Positions 41,283-51,080 are shown, counted from the first letter of the stretch. The stretch: 64,000 nt of DNA from Rhizobium johnstonii 3841 (GCF_000009265.1 NC_008380.1:1183501-1247500), one strand, 5' to 3'. Notes: generated by a model not told the origin, from the letters alone. Program-made: numbers and translations.

Positions 41283-41637
41283 GATTTTTCCCTTTCCGAA
41301 GATCGTTCGAAGACGCGTGTGTGTCGGCGCTCGCTCGATCGACCTGCAAAATGGCAGAGATCGCTTCGGCCGTAAGCAGGGAAGCGCGATGAACGGCCTC
41401 GCTTGGAGGTCCGAGTGCCATGGAATCGGAAATCATGTCATCGAAATAGGCAGCAACCGTTTCGCATGTCGCGCCCTGCAGGATCATGTGGGCGGCGTGA
41501 AGGAGATAGGTGTCGTATTCCTCGGCTGCGTTGTTTCGCAAAGCTGAATCATCGAGCTGACGAATGCCTATAGGGTCCCAATGATCCCACCCAATTTTGC
41601 GGAGCGCGTCGATGTCGATCTCGGTGTGTTTGCTCAT
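41269..41637 (-). CDS. Small conserved hypothetical protein
   Basis: 122 residues from ATG 41637 (GGTTGC upstream). MSKHTEIDIDALRKIGWDHW DPIGI, then EEYDTYLLHAAHMILQGATC, then AAYFDDMISDSMALGP. Helical; the WDPIGI motif is seen in small proteins that accompany RNA- or protein-modifying enzymes, but no function is assigned. Coupled to the methyltransferase. Confidence 0.75.
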   Translation of the reverse strand: MSKHTEIDIDALRKIGWDHWDPIGIRQLDDSALRNNAAEEYDTYLLHAAHMILQGATCETVAAYFDDMISDSMALGPPSEAVHRASLLTAEAISAILQVDRASADTHASSNDLRKGKNLGRE

Positions 41638-41926
41638 GTCGCAACCTTTCTTGAAAAGCGATGCCGACACAACTGGGCGGAACACGATCGATGATGATAG
41701 TTATCAGGCAGGGATCAGTGATGAACCTTGAAGCGCGATCCAGACGATCCGGCTGTCCGTAAAAATCCAGAAGTTTGATCCAGCGCAAAGACTGTCTCAA
41801 AGCGAGCCATTATCCGTTTGTTCGCCGCCAGACAGGTCACGCGTCAGCGGCACCCAAACGACACCAGCGAAAAGAGCATAGCCAAGAGATCGAGATCACC
41901 GCACCAGAAAATCCAAGGAGCATCCG

Positions 41927-42223
41927 ATGCGACATGCGACGAGAGCGGCCACCCCGCAAGCCACCAAAAACCTGTCGGCAGGCAATCCCGGTATCCCGGA
42001 TGGCAAGGTTCCCGACTTCCGGCTGGAGAAGCAGGACGAAGGCGGCTGGCAGGTGAGGGTGGTGAGCACCCGCGGATCGTACTGGTTGCGCGCCAACCAT
42101 CTGGAACTTTGCGACCAGGAAACCCTCATCGATCTGTCACATGCGAATTCCTTCCTGCGCGAAGCCCGAAAGAATGGGTTCAAGACCGAGTATATCGGCC
42201 CGAACGGCAGCGCCGTCATTTAG
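41927..42223 (+). CDS. Small hypothetical protein
   Basis: 98 residues: basic N-terminus MRHATRAATPQATKNLSAGN, then RLEKQDEGGWQVRVVSTRGSYW, then FLREARKNGFKTEYIGP. Looks like a small beta-rich fold. No family known to me. A hairpin follows the stop directly. Confidence 0.65.
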   Translation: MRHATRAATPQATKNLSAGNPGIPDGKVPDFRLEKQDEGGWQVRVVSTRGSYWLRANHLELCDQETLIDLSHANSFLREARKNGFKTEYIGPNGSAVI

Positions 42224-42264
42224 AGCGCCGCGCGTCTTTTCAGACGCGCTGAGGACGCTCTAAC
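42223..42264. repeat. Intergenic palindrome after small gene
   Basis: AGAGCG and CGCTCT are the outer arms, GCGCGTC and GACGCGC the inner arms around a short TTTTCA loop. This unit is a frequent rhizobial intergenic hairpin and may end the preceding transcript. Confidence 0.72.
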
Positions 42265-42695
42265 ACGTTCAATCCTCGCATCGTGCCTTCCGAAACTGAT
42301 TTCGATTTTCGGGGCCGATGCGCTGGATACCTGTCTCGCCGGCGAGAGGCGCGCGCCGCCGAGTGGGGTCGGCTGCGGCTCGGGGCGAAATGACACGCCA
42401 AGCCATCAGGCAACATTTGCTCGATGGGGGACTCTGACCGGTTTAGCCGCACGAGCGTTGGTGAACGGCTAACGGTTGAGTCTGGCCAATGCATGGGGAG
42501 GCGAGCAGTCCGATAAGGGTCGAGTTTCCACGATTATCTCTGCTTAGTCGCGGCGAAGAGAGACTTGCCCCATCGCGCCTTCGACTAAACCGCTGGTTTG
42601 ACCTTGGTCAATGTAGGGTTCGCGAAGTTCGCATATATTAGAATATTATTAAATTATCGCAGGTGTTTTCTTTTTTTTGATGGGGGGAGCCCGCT
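42265..42695. other. Non-coding region with arylsulfatase promoter area
   Basis: No gene found. Near the end are an inverted TTGACC-tt-GGTCAA (42598-42611) and an AT-rich tract (ATATATTAGAATATTATTAAATT, 42633-42656) in otherwise GC-rich DNA, followed by GGGGGGAGC as ribosome site. These suggest a regulated promoter for the sulfatase operon. Confidence 0.5.
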
Positions 42696-45116
42696 ATGGG
42701 TATTGGCCAGAATATGCTTGCGGGCGCGGCTTTGCTCGCCCTTGGTTGTGGCCCGGCGTTGGCACAACAAGTCACAGGGACCACCGGTTCACCCGGAGCC
42801 ACGACCACCATCGAGGGAAAACAGCTCCCGCCGCCAGATCCAAAATTCGGGGGCGTTATCCAGGAGAGGGCGTCTGACTCCCGGCCCTGGTGGGCGCCGC
42901 GCATCGTGCCGCCGAAAGGTGCGCCGAACGTACTTCTCATCATGACCGACGACCAGGGTTTCGGTGCCCCAAGCACCTTCGGCGGTGTCATTCCCACCCC
43001 AGCCATGGATCGTATTGCGAACCAGGGGCTGCGCTTTACGAATTTCCATTCGACGTCGCTCTGCTCACCGACGCGGGCGGCGTTGATCACGGGGCGCAAT
43101 CACCATTCCGTCGGTTTCGGCGTCGTCGGCGAAATAGCGACCGGGTTCCCAGGTTACGATTCGATCATCCCGATCGAGAAAGGCACCGTCGGCACGATTT
43201 TGAAAGAGAACGGCTACGCGACGTCGTGGTTTGGAAAAGACCACAACACACCGTCTTATCAGTCGAGCCAGGCGGGGCCGTTCAATCAGTGGCCGACGGG
43301 AATGGGCTTCGATTATTTCTACGGCTTCGTTGGCGGCGACGCCAGCCAGTGGCAACCGAACCTGTTCCGCAACACGACGGCCATCTACCCGTTCGAAGGC
43401 AAGCCCGGTTGGAACATGGAGACGGCGATGGCCGATGAGGCTATCCAGCACATCAAGCAGCTCAAGGAGATCGCGCCCGGCAAGCCCTGGCTCGTCTATT
43501 ATGTGCCGGGCGCCACCCATGCGCCGCATCATCCGACGCCGGAGTGGATCAAGAAGATCAGCGACATGCACCTGTTCGATGACGGGTGGAACAAGCTGCG
43601 CGAGACGATCTTCGCCAACCAGAAGCGGCTCGGCATCATGCCGCAGAACGCCCAACTGACGCCGTGGCCGAAGGGACTGCCGGAATGGGAATCCCTTGGT
43701 CTCGAGGAGAAGAAGCTCTTCATCAAGCAGGCGGACGTCTATGGGGCCTATCTTGCCTACGCCGACAATGAGATCGGACGAGTCATCCAGGCGGTCGAGG
43801 ACCTTGGCGAACTCGACAACACCCTAATCATCTATATCGGGGGTGACAATGGCGCGAGTGCCGAGGGCATGATCAACGGCACGCCGAACGAGTTCACTAC
43901 GTTCAACGGCGTCCCAGTACCGGTCAAAGACCAGTTCCTCTGGTATCCGTTCTGGGGATCAGAACGGACGTTCCCGCATTTTGCGGCGGGCTGGGCCTGG
44001 GCGATGGACACGCCGTTCAAGTGGGTGAAGCAGGTGCCGTCGCACTTCGGCGGAACCGCCCAGGGCATGGTCATGTCGTGGCCTGGCCACATCAACGACG
44101 TGGGCGGCATCCGCCGCCAGTTCCACCATGTCATCGACATCGTGCCGACCATTCTTGAGGCGTCCGGCATCCCGGCACCCGATGCAATCAACGGTATCGA
44201 GCAGCGCCCCATCGAAGGGGTGAGCATGATGTATACCTGGGACAAAGCAAACACCGATGCGCCAACCAAACACACGACGCAATACTTCGAGATGCTCGGC
44301 AATCGCGCCATCTATCAGGACGGATGGGTGGCGGCCACGACACCCGCCACTCTCCCATGGGAACTAAGCACAGCGACGCCGCCGGATGTGATCACTGGCT
44401 ACAACTGGGAACTCTATAACGTCCAAAATGACCCCACCCAGTTCAACGACCTCGCCGCCAAGATGCCTGAGAAGCTCAAGCAGATGCAGGACCTGTTCTA
44501 CTCCGAGGCCAAGAAATACAACGTGCTGCCGCTCGACAATTCGACGCTTGCGCGCTGGAACGCGCCGCGCCCGGACCTCACTGCGGGGCGAACGGAGTTT
44601 TCTTATGCTGGCGAACTCACCGGTGTGCCGAAGAGCGCTGCCCCAAGCATCCTGAACAAGTCCTACACCATCACGACCGAGGTCGAGATACCAGATGGCG
44701 GTGCCGAGGGCATGATCGTAACCGAGGGTGGACGCTTCGGCGGCTACGGCCTGTTCCTCAGCAAGGGGGACTTCGGCGTCGGGCGAGGAAAGGTCGTGTT
44801 CCTTTACAACCTCCTCGACCTCAAGCGGACCATGTGGGAAGGCCCCGAACTAGAACCCGGCAAGCACACCATAGTCTTCGACTTCAAATCGGATGGTCCC
44901 GGTTTGGGTAAAGGCGGCACGGGCGTCCTTTCAGTGGACGGTAAGGAAGTAGCCACCAATGTATTGGAACACGGCACGCCGGTTACATTCCCTGAGGACG
45001 AAACCTTCGATATCGGCCTGGACACTCGCACCGGGGTCGCACTGCTGGAATACCGCTACGACACTCCGTTCAAATTCACCGGCAAAATCGACAAGCTGAC
45101 CTTCAACCTACAGTAG
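42696..45116 (+). CDS. Secreted arylsulfatase (formylglycine sulfatase)
   Basis: 806 residues. Signal peptide NMLAGAALLALGCGPALAQ. Metal ligands D85-D86 in LLIMTDDQGFG. Cys123 in SLCSPTRAALITGR is the CxPxR site that is turned into formylglycine. Metal-site GDNGAS and a His in ATHAPHHP follow. The C-terminal ~200 residues form a beta-rich domain (YTITTEVEIPDGGAEGMIV). Removes sulfate from sulfate esters in the periplasm. First gene of a probable four-gene row with secreted and DUF1254 proteins. Confidence 0.92.
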   Translation: MGIGQNMLAGAALLALGCGPALAQQVTGTTGSPGATTTIEGKQLPPPDPKFGGVIQERASDSRPWWAPRIVPPKGAPNVLLIMTDDQGFGAPSTFGGVIPTPAMDRIANQGLRFTNFHSTSLCSPTRAALITGRNHHSVGFGVVGEIATGFPGYDSIIPIEKGTVGTILKENGYATSWFGKDHNTPSYQSSQAGPFNQWPTGMGFDYFYGFVGGDASQWQPNLFRNTTAIYPFEGKPGWNMETAMADEAIQHIKQLKEIAPGKPWLVYYVPGATHAPHHPTPEWIKKISDMHLFDDGWNKLRETIFANQKRLGIMPQNAQLTPWPKGLPEWESLGLEEKKLFIKQADVYGAYLAYADNEIGRVIQAVEDLGELDNTLIIYIGGDNGASAEGMINGTPNEFTTFNGVPVPVKDQFLWYPFWGSERTFPHFAAGWAWAMDTPFKWVKQVPSHFGGTAQGMVMSWPGHINDVGGIRRQFHHVIDIVPTILEASGIPAPDAINGIEQRPIEGVSMMYTWDKANTDAPTKHTTQYFEMLGNRAIYQDGWVAATTPATLPWELSTATPPDVITGYNWELYNVQNDPTQFNDLAAKMPEKLKQMQDLFYSEAKKYNVLPLDNSTLARWNAPRPDLTAGRTEFSYAGELTGVPKSAAPSILNKSYTITTEVEIPDGGAEGMIVTEGGRFGGYGLFLSKGDFGVGRGKVVFLYNLLDLKRTMWEGPELEPGKHTIVFDFKSDGPGLGKGGTGVLSVDGKEVATNVLEHGTPVTFPEDETFDIGLDTRTGVALLEYRYDTPFKFTGKIDKLTFNLQ

Positions 45117-45125
45117 GAGCGACCA

Positions 45126-45803
45126 ATGAGCCTGAGGCAAACCATTTGCGCAGCCGCGATGAGCGCGGCCTTTAGCGCCGTTCTGCCGCCGTCGGCATCG
45201 ATGGCCGAAAATGCCATCAAGGCCCCGACCGCAAAGAGCATCGGCACCACGAGCACGCAGAAGGACGAAATCGTCCCGTCTCTGATCGTCATGAACGCGG
45301 CAGGCGCCATGTTGAGCGGTGATACGCTCACACTGAAAGGAATCTCCAACAATTCAATCCTGTTTGCCGACCGCCCGGTTCGCTCCGCCGGGCACGCGCT
45401 CACAACGCACCTGTTGGAAGAATGGGCTGAGGGGGGCAGCTTCGAAAAAGACCCGCCGAATGCCACCGTCTCGGTCCTCAACAAGGATGCCTCCGACGTC
45501 GAAGACGCCGTCGTCGTTCTAAAGGACCCGAAACTCAACGGCACCGACCTAACGTTCAAGGTGGATGTGCTTGAGGGCAGTCTCAGCAAGGCAGATGGAC
45601 CGGCCTCGATCTTCATCGACATCATCGGCATGCCGCGGACGCCCATGTCCTTCGCGGGCGCGGCTCGGCGAACCGCGTACCGAGGCGCTTGGTATGGCGC
45701 GGCAGCCGGTGCAGCAGCAGCGGGTGCCTACTACCACCCCTATTATCATCCGTACGTCGGCGCGCCGGTCTGCGGCTATTACCCGCTACCCCCGTGTAAC
45801 TGA
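45126..45803 (+). CDS. Secreted hypothetical protein
   Basis: 225 residues. Signal peptide TICAAAMSAAFSAVLPPSASMA. The middle has SLIVMNAAGAMLSGDTLTLK, DRPVRSAGHALTTHLLEEWA and ASIFIDIIGMP; the tail is low complexity (AAAGAAAAGAYYHPYYHPYV). Starts 9 bp after the sulfatase stop, so in one transcript. Role in sulfatase function unknown. Confidence 0.75.
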   Translation: MSLRQTICAAAMSAAFSAVLPPSASMAENAIKAPTAKSIGTTSTQKDEIVPSLIVMNAAGAMLSGDTLTLKGISNNSILFADRPVRSAGHALTTHLLEEWAEGGSFEKDPPNATVSVLNKDASDVEDAVVVLKDPKLNGTDLTFKVDVLEGSLSKADGPASIFIDIIGMPRTPMSFAGAARRTAYRGAWYGAAAGAAAAGAYYHPYYHPYVGAPVCGYYPLPPCN

Positions 45804-45857
45804 AGCAGCCCCACTGCGGCCCTGAAGAGCCGCTTCAATAGAAACAAGGAGGCCGTC

Positions 45858-47354
45858 ATGACTCCGAATGAAAAATCTAGCCTGTTTGCCATTCGCCGGC
45901 GCGACCTTGAGTTGGCAGCGCTGGCGCTCGCCGCCACCGCTCTCCTCGCGCCCAGGCGCGGCATCGCCGCGAACATGCTGGAACGGTCGTGGGACGAGCT
46001 TACCGGGGAGTTGAAGGATCTTCCCGACGATGCCCGTGAAGCTGCTGCCTACTTCCTGGGCATGGAATCATACGTTTTTGGCTATCCGCTTGTGATGATG
46101 GACGTGACACGCGACGTGCTTACCGCAGCCCCGGCGCCGAATGCGGACGGCACTGCAGCGCCCATCAACCAGCTTGCCAAGATGCCGACCTACGTGAGCC
46201 CAGATTTCAAGAACGTCGTGCGGATCAGCCTGAATTCGCTGTGGACGACTGGCTGGCTGGATTTGGAGAACGATCCGATTGTTCTTTCGGTCCCCGACAC
46301 CAAAGACCGCTACTATGTCTTCTCGATCATGAATATGTGGACCGATGTCTTCGGTTCAGCTGGCAAGAGGACGACGGGTACCTCGCCCGGTCATTTTTTA
46401 ATTGTTGGACCAAATTGGAAAGGTACAGCCCCCGCAGACATCAAGGAAACGTTCCGTTCATCAACCAGATATGCGTGGGCTCTTGGCCAGACGCAGGCTA
46501 ACGGACCGGAAGATTTCGCAGCGGTCAATGCGATCCAGGCCGGTTACAAGCTGACGCCCCTGAGTGCATGGGGCAAGTCTTACACGCCTCCAAAAAAGGT
46601 GCGGGTTAACGGCAAGGTCGATGTCAAGATCACACCGCCCGACCAGGTGGCGCAAATGGATGCCGGCACATTCTTTAACCGCCTCGCCACAGCGATGAAA
46701 GACAACCCTCCCTATGCCGAAGACACTCGGGCCCTTAAGCGATTGCATCGGCTGGGCATCGAGCCCGGTAAGCCGTTCGATATTAGTAAAGTCGATCGCG
46801 GCATCGCTGCGGGTTTGCAAAAGGCCGTGAAGGAAGTTCAGATCAAGATGGCCGAAGGCGTCACCAAACTGAAGAATGTCAACGGCTGGATCAATATGGT
46901 CAACCTGGGCCGCTATGGCACCGACTACAACACCCGAGCCGGCGTCGCCTACATGGGGCTCGGCGCCGATATGTGCGAAGATACTGTATATCCGACGGCT
47001 TATGTGGATGGTGACGGTCACCTGTTCGATAGCGCCAACGCATACGTCATGCGGTTCGAGAAAGATCAGTTGCCGCCGACCAACGGCACCTGGTCGGTGT
47101 CGCAATACAAGGGCAATTTTTACGAGCGGAACATTCTCGATCGCTACGCCATCGCCCCGTGGATGCCGCTCCAGTTCAACCCTGACGGATCCTTGGACAT
47201 CTACTTGCAGGCGACCTCACCTGGCAAGGACAAGGAGTCGAATTGGCTGCCGACGCCGCTCGGGCAGTTCAACCTCACGCTCCGCAACTATTTCCCGGAG
47301 CGGGCGGCCTATGATGGCTCTTACAAAATTCCGCCAGTCAAGAAGATGGCATGA
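45858..47354 (+). CDS. DUF1254/DUF1214 domain protein, Tat-like signal
   Basis: 498 residues. N-terminal IRRRDLELAALALAATALLA looks like a Tat signal. DUF1254: YVFGYPLVMMDVTRDVL, NSLWTTGWLDLENDPIVLSV, MWTDVFGSAGKRTTG. DUF1214: GTWSVSQYKGNFYERNI, LDIYLQATSPGKDKESNWLP and an intact tail NYFPERAAYDGSYKIPPVKK. Function unknown. The paralogue at 22031-23482 shares the fold but lost its tail. Confidence 0.88.
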   Translation: MTPNEKSSLFAIRRRDLELAALALAATALLAPRRGIAANMLERSWDELTGELKDLPDDAREAAAYFLGMESYVFGYPLVMMDVTRDVLTAAPAPNADGTAAPINQLAKMPTYVSPDFKNVVRISLNSLWTTGWLDLENDPIVLSVPDTKDRYYVFSIMNMWTDVFGSAGKRTTGTSPGHFLIVGPNWKGTAPADIKETFRSSTRYAWALGQTQANGPEDFAAVNAIQAGYKLTPLSAWGKSYTPPKKVRVNGKVDVKITPPDQVAQMDAGTFFNRLATAMKDNPPYAEDTRALKRLHRLGIEPGKPFDISKVDRGIAAGLQKAVKEVQIKMAEGVTKLKNVNGWINMVNLGRYGTDYNTRAGVAYMGLGADMCEDTVYPTAYVDGDGHLFDSANAYVMRFEKDQLPPTNGTWSVSQYKGNFYERNILDRYAIAPWMPLQFNPDGSLDIYLQATSPGKDKESNWLPTPLGQFNLTLRNYFPERAAYDGSYKIPPVKKMA

Positions 47355-47484
47355 CGCAAATCTTGATCTCGTCGGCGCTATGGCGAGCGAGGGCGCCGAG
47401 AGAGGAGCGCCGGAATGTCCGCTTTCACGGCCGGCAGGTCGGCATTCAGCAATTGTTGGGCAAGTTGCCTTGAGGTGAAATTTC

Positions 47485-47844
47485 ATGAGATGGGCTACCA
47501 CTGCTGCTGCCGTTGAATTGGCCGCTACCGGCCTGATCCTGCTCGTCAGCCCAGTGCTGTTTGGGCGGCTGGTGTTGGAAGGCGAATTGTCCGAACCGGG
47601 CCAAGCACTCGGTCGGCTCGCAGGCATCGTCCTGCTGGGCTTTGCATTGACGGCTTGGCCTGACCCTTCCGCGCGGTCTGTCGCACGGGCGATGCTCATC
47701 TACAATCTCCTCGCGACCATTTATCTTTGCTATTTGGGTGTCCTGGCGCAGTCGGTGGGCATCCTTCTATGGCCCGCGATGGTGCTTCACGCAGTCTTAT
47801 CAATTCTTCTCGTTCGGACTTGGCTCGGCTCCGGGGCGAGATGA
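47485..47844 (+). CDS. Small membrane protein
   Basis: 119 residues with four hydrophobic segments (AAVELAATGLILLVSPVLFG, LAGIVLLGFALTAWP, LIYNLLATIYLCYLGVLA, MVLHAVLSILLVRTWLG). No family recognised. It lies 130 bp after the DUF1254 gene in the same direction; GAGGTGAAATTTC upstream of ATG is a fair ribosome site. Confidence 0.7.
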   Translation: MRWATTAAAVELAATGLILLVSPVLFGRLVLEGELSEPGQALGRLAGIVLLGFALTAWPDPSARSVARAMLIYNLLATIYLCYLGVLAQSVGILLWPAMVLHAVLSILLVRTWLGSGAR

Positions 47845-48145
47845 GCTCATGTTCCGGTTGACGATGAATGTCTCCCCATGGCCGCAATCAAGTCATTCGC
47901 CGCGCGCGATTGCACCTGGCGATATCAGCAGCGGTATTCCTGCTGATGGCCAGATCATGGGCGATGCAACGATAGCTGCGATCTTCGGCAGTCGACGCCA
48001 TGACCTTCGGCATGCGCCGATCTGACTTTGCTCTCGTCCGATATGGCGGTCGAGCCTCTTGCCGCGAGCGAGTTGGCTTGGTCTGCTGTCGCCGGCGGCC
48101 ATCCTGGCCGCGCGGCGGAAGAGATTGGGCCGAGTTTGCACCGCC
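47845..48145. other. Non-coding region between convergent genes
   Basis: About 300 bp. No plausible gene on either strand; GCGATTGCACCTGGCGATATC shows no repeat. Nothing more seen. Confidence 0.5.
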
Positions 48146-48583
48146 CTACGGCGTCACCGTCAGCCTGGCTTCCATCCCGGCTTCGTAGTGCCCCTTCATG
48201 TTGCAGAAGAGCAGGTATGTCCCCGGCGCCAGCCTGGTATTCAGCTTGCCGCTGGCGCCTGGCTTCAGGTCGGAAACCTCGCCCAGGCTTTTCAGCTTCG
48301 ATTCATCGACGCGGTTCTTGGCAGCGTTGAGCGGAATGGGCAGGTCCGGAGATTTCAGGCGAACGACGACCATTTCATGCTGCTCCGTCATCGCATCATT
48401 ATGGACTGCGAAGGTCGCAGGCCCGGCTTTGACCGTTGGCGGGTCGAGCTTCAGCGACATCGCCCCGCCGCCTTCTCCATCTTCCGTGACATTGATCACG
48501 GTGGTGGCGGCAAAGCTTGCTCCGGCCGAGCAGGCGATGGCGGTTCCGGCGAAAAGCGGCAGCAGTCTGGCACGTGATTTCAT
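48146..48583 (-). CDS. Periplasmic cupredoxin-like protein
   Basis: 145 residues. Signal peptide RLLPLFAGTAIACSAGASFA. Copper ligand pattern: His in TEQHEMVVVR, then Cys-His-Met in LLFCNMKGHYEAGM. Likely a small blue-copper protein for electron transfer or copper binding. A large inverted repeat (48749-48802) lies upstream. Confidence 0.8.
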   Translation of the reverse strand: MKSRARLLPLFAGTAIACSAGASFAATTVINVTEDGEGGGAMSLKLDPPTVKAGPATFAVHNDAMTEQHEMVVVRLKSPDLPIPLNAAKNRVDESKLKSLGEVSDLKPGASGKLNTRLAPGTYLLFCNMKGHYEAGMEARLTVTP

Positions 48584-48913
48584 CGTTGGTCTCCGTCAGG
48601 TTTGAGAGTGGGCGCTGAGCGGCTTGCTCAAGCCAGGGGTCATCCGGCGCGGCACGCAGTGGGTCGCTGTCGTCATCGAAGGCGCGGGGTTGTCGTTTCG
48701 ATCGCGGGAAGGGAGGCGTCCACTGCATGCCGCAGGAGTGCTGGTAGCGCGGCATTCTTACGCGCGCTTTGCCGGGATCATACCAATCCGTAAGAATGCC
48801 GCCCCGGCCGCCCGACCGCCGCACTTTACGAAAATGTATGGTTCCAGCGAGGTCCCGGTGAGGTTTGGAGCGCAGCTTGGCGCCATCATTGCCAAGTCGA
48901 GGTCAGCTCTCTC
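48584..48913. other. Non-coding region upstream of cupredoxin gene
   Basis: 330 bp between divergent genes. Contains the inverted repeat 48749-48802. No coding frame seen. Promoters for both genes must lie here. Confidence 0.5.
48749..48802. repeat. Long inverted repeat in divergent promoter region
   Basis: GCGGCATTCTTACG (48749-48762) pairs exactly with CGTAAGAATGCCGC (48789-48802), 26-bp spacer. Could be an operator pair or a hairpin element. It is not one of the mosaic repeats seen elsewhere here. Confidence 0.7.
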
Positions 48914-49717
48914 ATGAACATGCGCGCCGCACCTGCCGCCCTTATGCCGGCCCTTCATCCGGTCAGCCTGCGGGTGAACACCTACCTGATCAATCTCGAT
49001 CGTGCGCCCTTGCGCAGGTTTCGAATGGAACGCCTGCTGGCAAGCTTCGGCCTTGCCTTCGAGCGCGTGGCGGCGGTCGATGGGGCAGGGCTGAGCCTGC
49101 CGCATCCGGGCTTCGACGACGCAGCCTATCTCAGCCGGCACGGCCGCCGGCCGAACCCTTTCGAGATCGGCTGTTATCTCAGCCACGTCGAATGCGCCAA
49201 GCGCTTCCTCGGCAGCCCTGCCGAGTTCGCGCTCATTCTGGAAGACGATCTCGATTTCGATGACGATCTGGCCGAGCTGCTCGATGCCGCCCTCGATCAC
49301 CAGGCGCGCTGGGACATCCTGCGGCTGTCGACCGTCAATTCCGGGAAAAAGCACAAGGTGGAGCCGCTGACCGCGTCGCGCTCGCTCGCCATTGCGCTCA
49401 CCCGCGAGAAGGGGTCCGGCGCCTATCTCATCAACCGCAAGGCAGCAGGCTGGATTGCCGGTGTGCTTGTCCCCATGCGTCTGCCCTATGATCTCGCCTT
49501 CGATCTGGAGTTCGATGATGGACTGAGCGCCTGCTTCGTCGATCCGCTGCCGGTCAGCCAAAGGGCCGATCCCTGTTCCCAGATCCAGGCCGGGCTTTCG
49601 GCCTATCGGCTGGGCCGCCGCCGGCCGTGGAGCGTGCTGCCGTATCGCGCCGCCGCCGAGCTGCGCCGCTTTGCGGCCCGCTTCAGCCGGCTCGCGGCAT
49701 GGCGGCTGAGAAGTTAG
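48914..49717 (+). CDS. Glycosyltransferase family 25 (LOS-type) protein
   Basis: 267 residues. N-terminal VNTYLINLDRAPLRRFRMER, middle GCYLSHVECAKRF and LILEDDLDFDDDL (DxD region) follow the GT25 pattern of lipooligosaccharide galactosyl-/glucosyltransferases. Acts in surface polysaccharide synthesis, sugar donor unknown. Converges on the histidine-kinase gene with a 35-bp 3' overlap. Confidence 0.86.
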   Translation: MNMRAAPAALMPALHPVSLRVNTYLINLDRAPLRRFRMERLLASFGLAFERVAAVDGAGLSLPHPGFDDAAYLSRHGRRPNPFEIGCYLSHVECAKRFLGSPAEFALILEDDLDFDDDLAELLDAALDHQARWDILRLSTVNSGKKHKVEPLTASRSLAIALTREKGSGAYLINRKAAGWIAGVLVPMRLPYDLAFDLEFDDGLSACFVDPLPVSQRADPCSQIQAGLSAYRLGRRRPWSVLPYRAAAELRRFAARFSRLAAWRLRS

Positions 49718-51080
49718 GAGCTGCCGCCGGCATCAGCGGGAAGCCGATCGAAACGATGAGGCCGGGATGATTGTCGGCCATGGTGATCTCAGCCGAATGC
49801 AGGTCGGCGATCGCCTTGACGAGGCTGAGCCCGAGGCCGCTTCCCGGCGTCGCGCGGCTCTTGTCGAGCCGGTAGAGACGGCGGAAGACCTTGTCCCTTT
49901 CGCCGGCGGGAATGCCGGGGCCGCTATCGGCGACCGAGACGATGGCGCGGCCGCCCTGGCGGCGGAGCGAAACCGTGATGTCGGTTCCATCAGGGCAGTG
50001 GTTGATCGCGTTTTCCACCAGGTTGGCGATCATCTGCGTCAACAGATCGCGGTCGCCCCGGATGAGCGCGGGACACCGCTCCGTGATATCAAGCGACATC
50101 AGCGCGTCTTCGGCGACATCGACATAGACCTCGGAAATCACGGCAAGCACGGCGTCGATATCGGTCGCCTGGAAACGCTCCTTGCGGGCGCCGGCCTCGA
50201 TCTGGGAAATGCGCAGCAGCGCCTCGAAGGTGGCGTTGATCCGGTCGCTCTCGTGTCTCGCTTCGTCAAGCAGCGCCGAAACATCCGCCTGCTGGTCGTT
50301 TCCGGCCACGGCGGCATCCAGCGTCAGGCGCAGCCTGTTCAGAGGCGTCTTCAGATCGTGGGCGATATCGGCGCTCACCTGCCGCATGCTCTCGACCAAT
50401 CTCTGCAGCCGCTCCAGCGCCGCGTTGATCTGGATCGCCACCGTATCGAGATCGTCGCCGTTGCCGGAGATGGCAATGCGGGCGTCGAGCGCGCCGTGGG
50501 AGACGTCGTTCATGGTGAGGGCGACCCGGTCCAGCCGCGCCTGGGCACGAACGGCGAGAAAGACGCCGCCGCCGATCGCGGTCGCGACGACGATCGCGGC
50601 CGCCCATTCGAAGCTGACCAGCACGATCCGCAGCATCTCGTCGACATCGTTGAAGTTTTCCGCCACCACCAGGCTGTAGGGGCCGATGGTCGACACCTGC
50701 ATCCGGTAGCGTTCATGCCCCTTCAGCCCGACATCCCTGGAGGTGACGGTATAGACGCCGTTCGGGATGCGGGGTGCGGCGAAATTGCCGGCAAGTTTGC
50801 GCCCGCCTGCATCCGTCAGCGAATAAAGCCCGTCGGAGGTCGATTGGAAGCTTGCATAATTGTTCAGCGTGTTGATCAGATCTTCGGTGTCGTTGGGCTC
50901 GTAGGTCGAGATAATAAGCGAATTCATCTCGTTGAGCGACTGTTCGAGATCACGCGCAAGGCCGAGCTGCAGCATGTGATAGATGATCGCGCCGCTCAGG
51001 ATGAAGGCGACGACGAAGAGCACGCCGAAGGTGACGGCAAGGCGGAACGGCGTGCTCCTGCGCAGGCTAGCGAGGCGCAT
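49683..51080 (-). CDS. Membrane sensor histidine kinase
   Basis: 465 residues. TM1 at ~12-34 (FRLAVTFGVLFVVAFILSGA), periplasmic loop, TM2 at ~158-178 (AAAIVVATAIGGGVFLAVRA), HAMP, dimerisation helix with His (HDLKTPLNRLRLTL), N-box NLVENAINHCP, G1 DSGPGIP, G2 GSGLGLSLVKAI. Phosphorylates the regulator encoded upstream (start overlaps its stop by 14 bp). Signal unknown. Confidence 0.92.
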   Translation of the reverse strand: MRLASLRRSTPFRLAVTFGVLFVVAFILSGAIIYHMLQLGLARDLEQSLNEMNSLIISTYEPNDTEDLINTLNNYASFQSTSDGLYSLTDAGGRKLAGNFAAPRIPNGVYTVTSRDVGLKGHERYRMQVSTIGPYSLVVAENFNDVDEMLRIVLVSFEWAAAIVVATAIGGGVFLAVRAQARLDRVALTMNDVSHGALDARIAISGNGDDLDTVAIQINAALERLQRLVESMRQVSADIAHDLKTPLNRLRLTLDAAVAGNDQQADVSALLDEARHESDRINATFEALLRISQIEAGARKERFQATDIDAVLAVISEVYVDVAEDALMSLDITERCPALIRGDRDLLTQMIANLVENAINHCPDGTDITVSLRRQGGRAIVSVADSGPGIPAGERDKVFRRLYRLDKSRATPGSGLGLSLVKAIADLHSAEITMADNHPGLIVSIGFPLMPAAAPNFSAAMPRAG

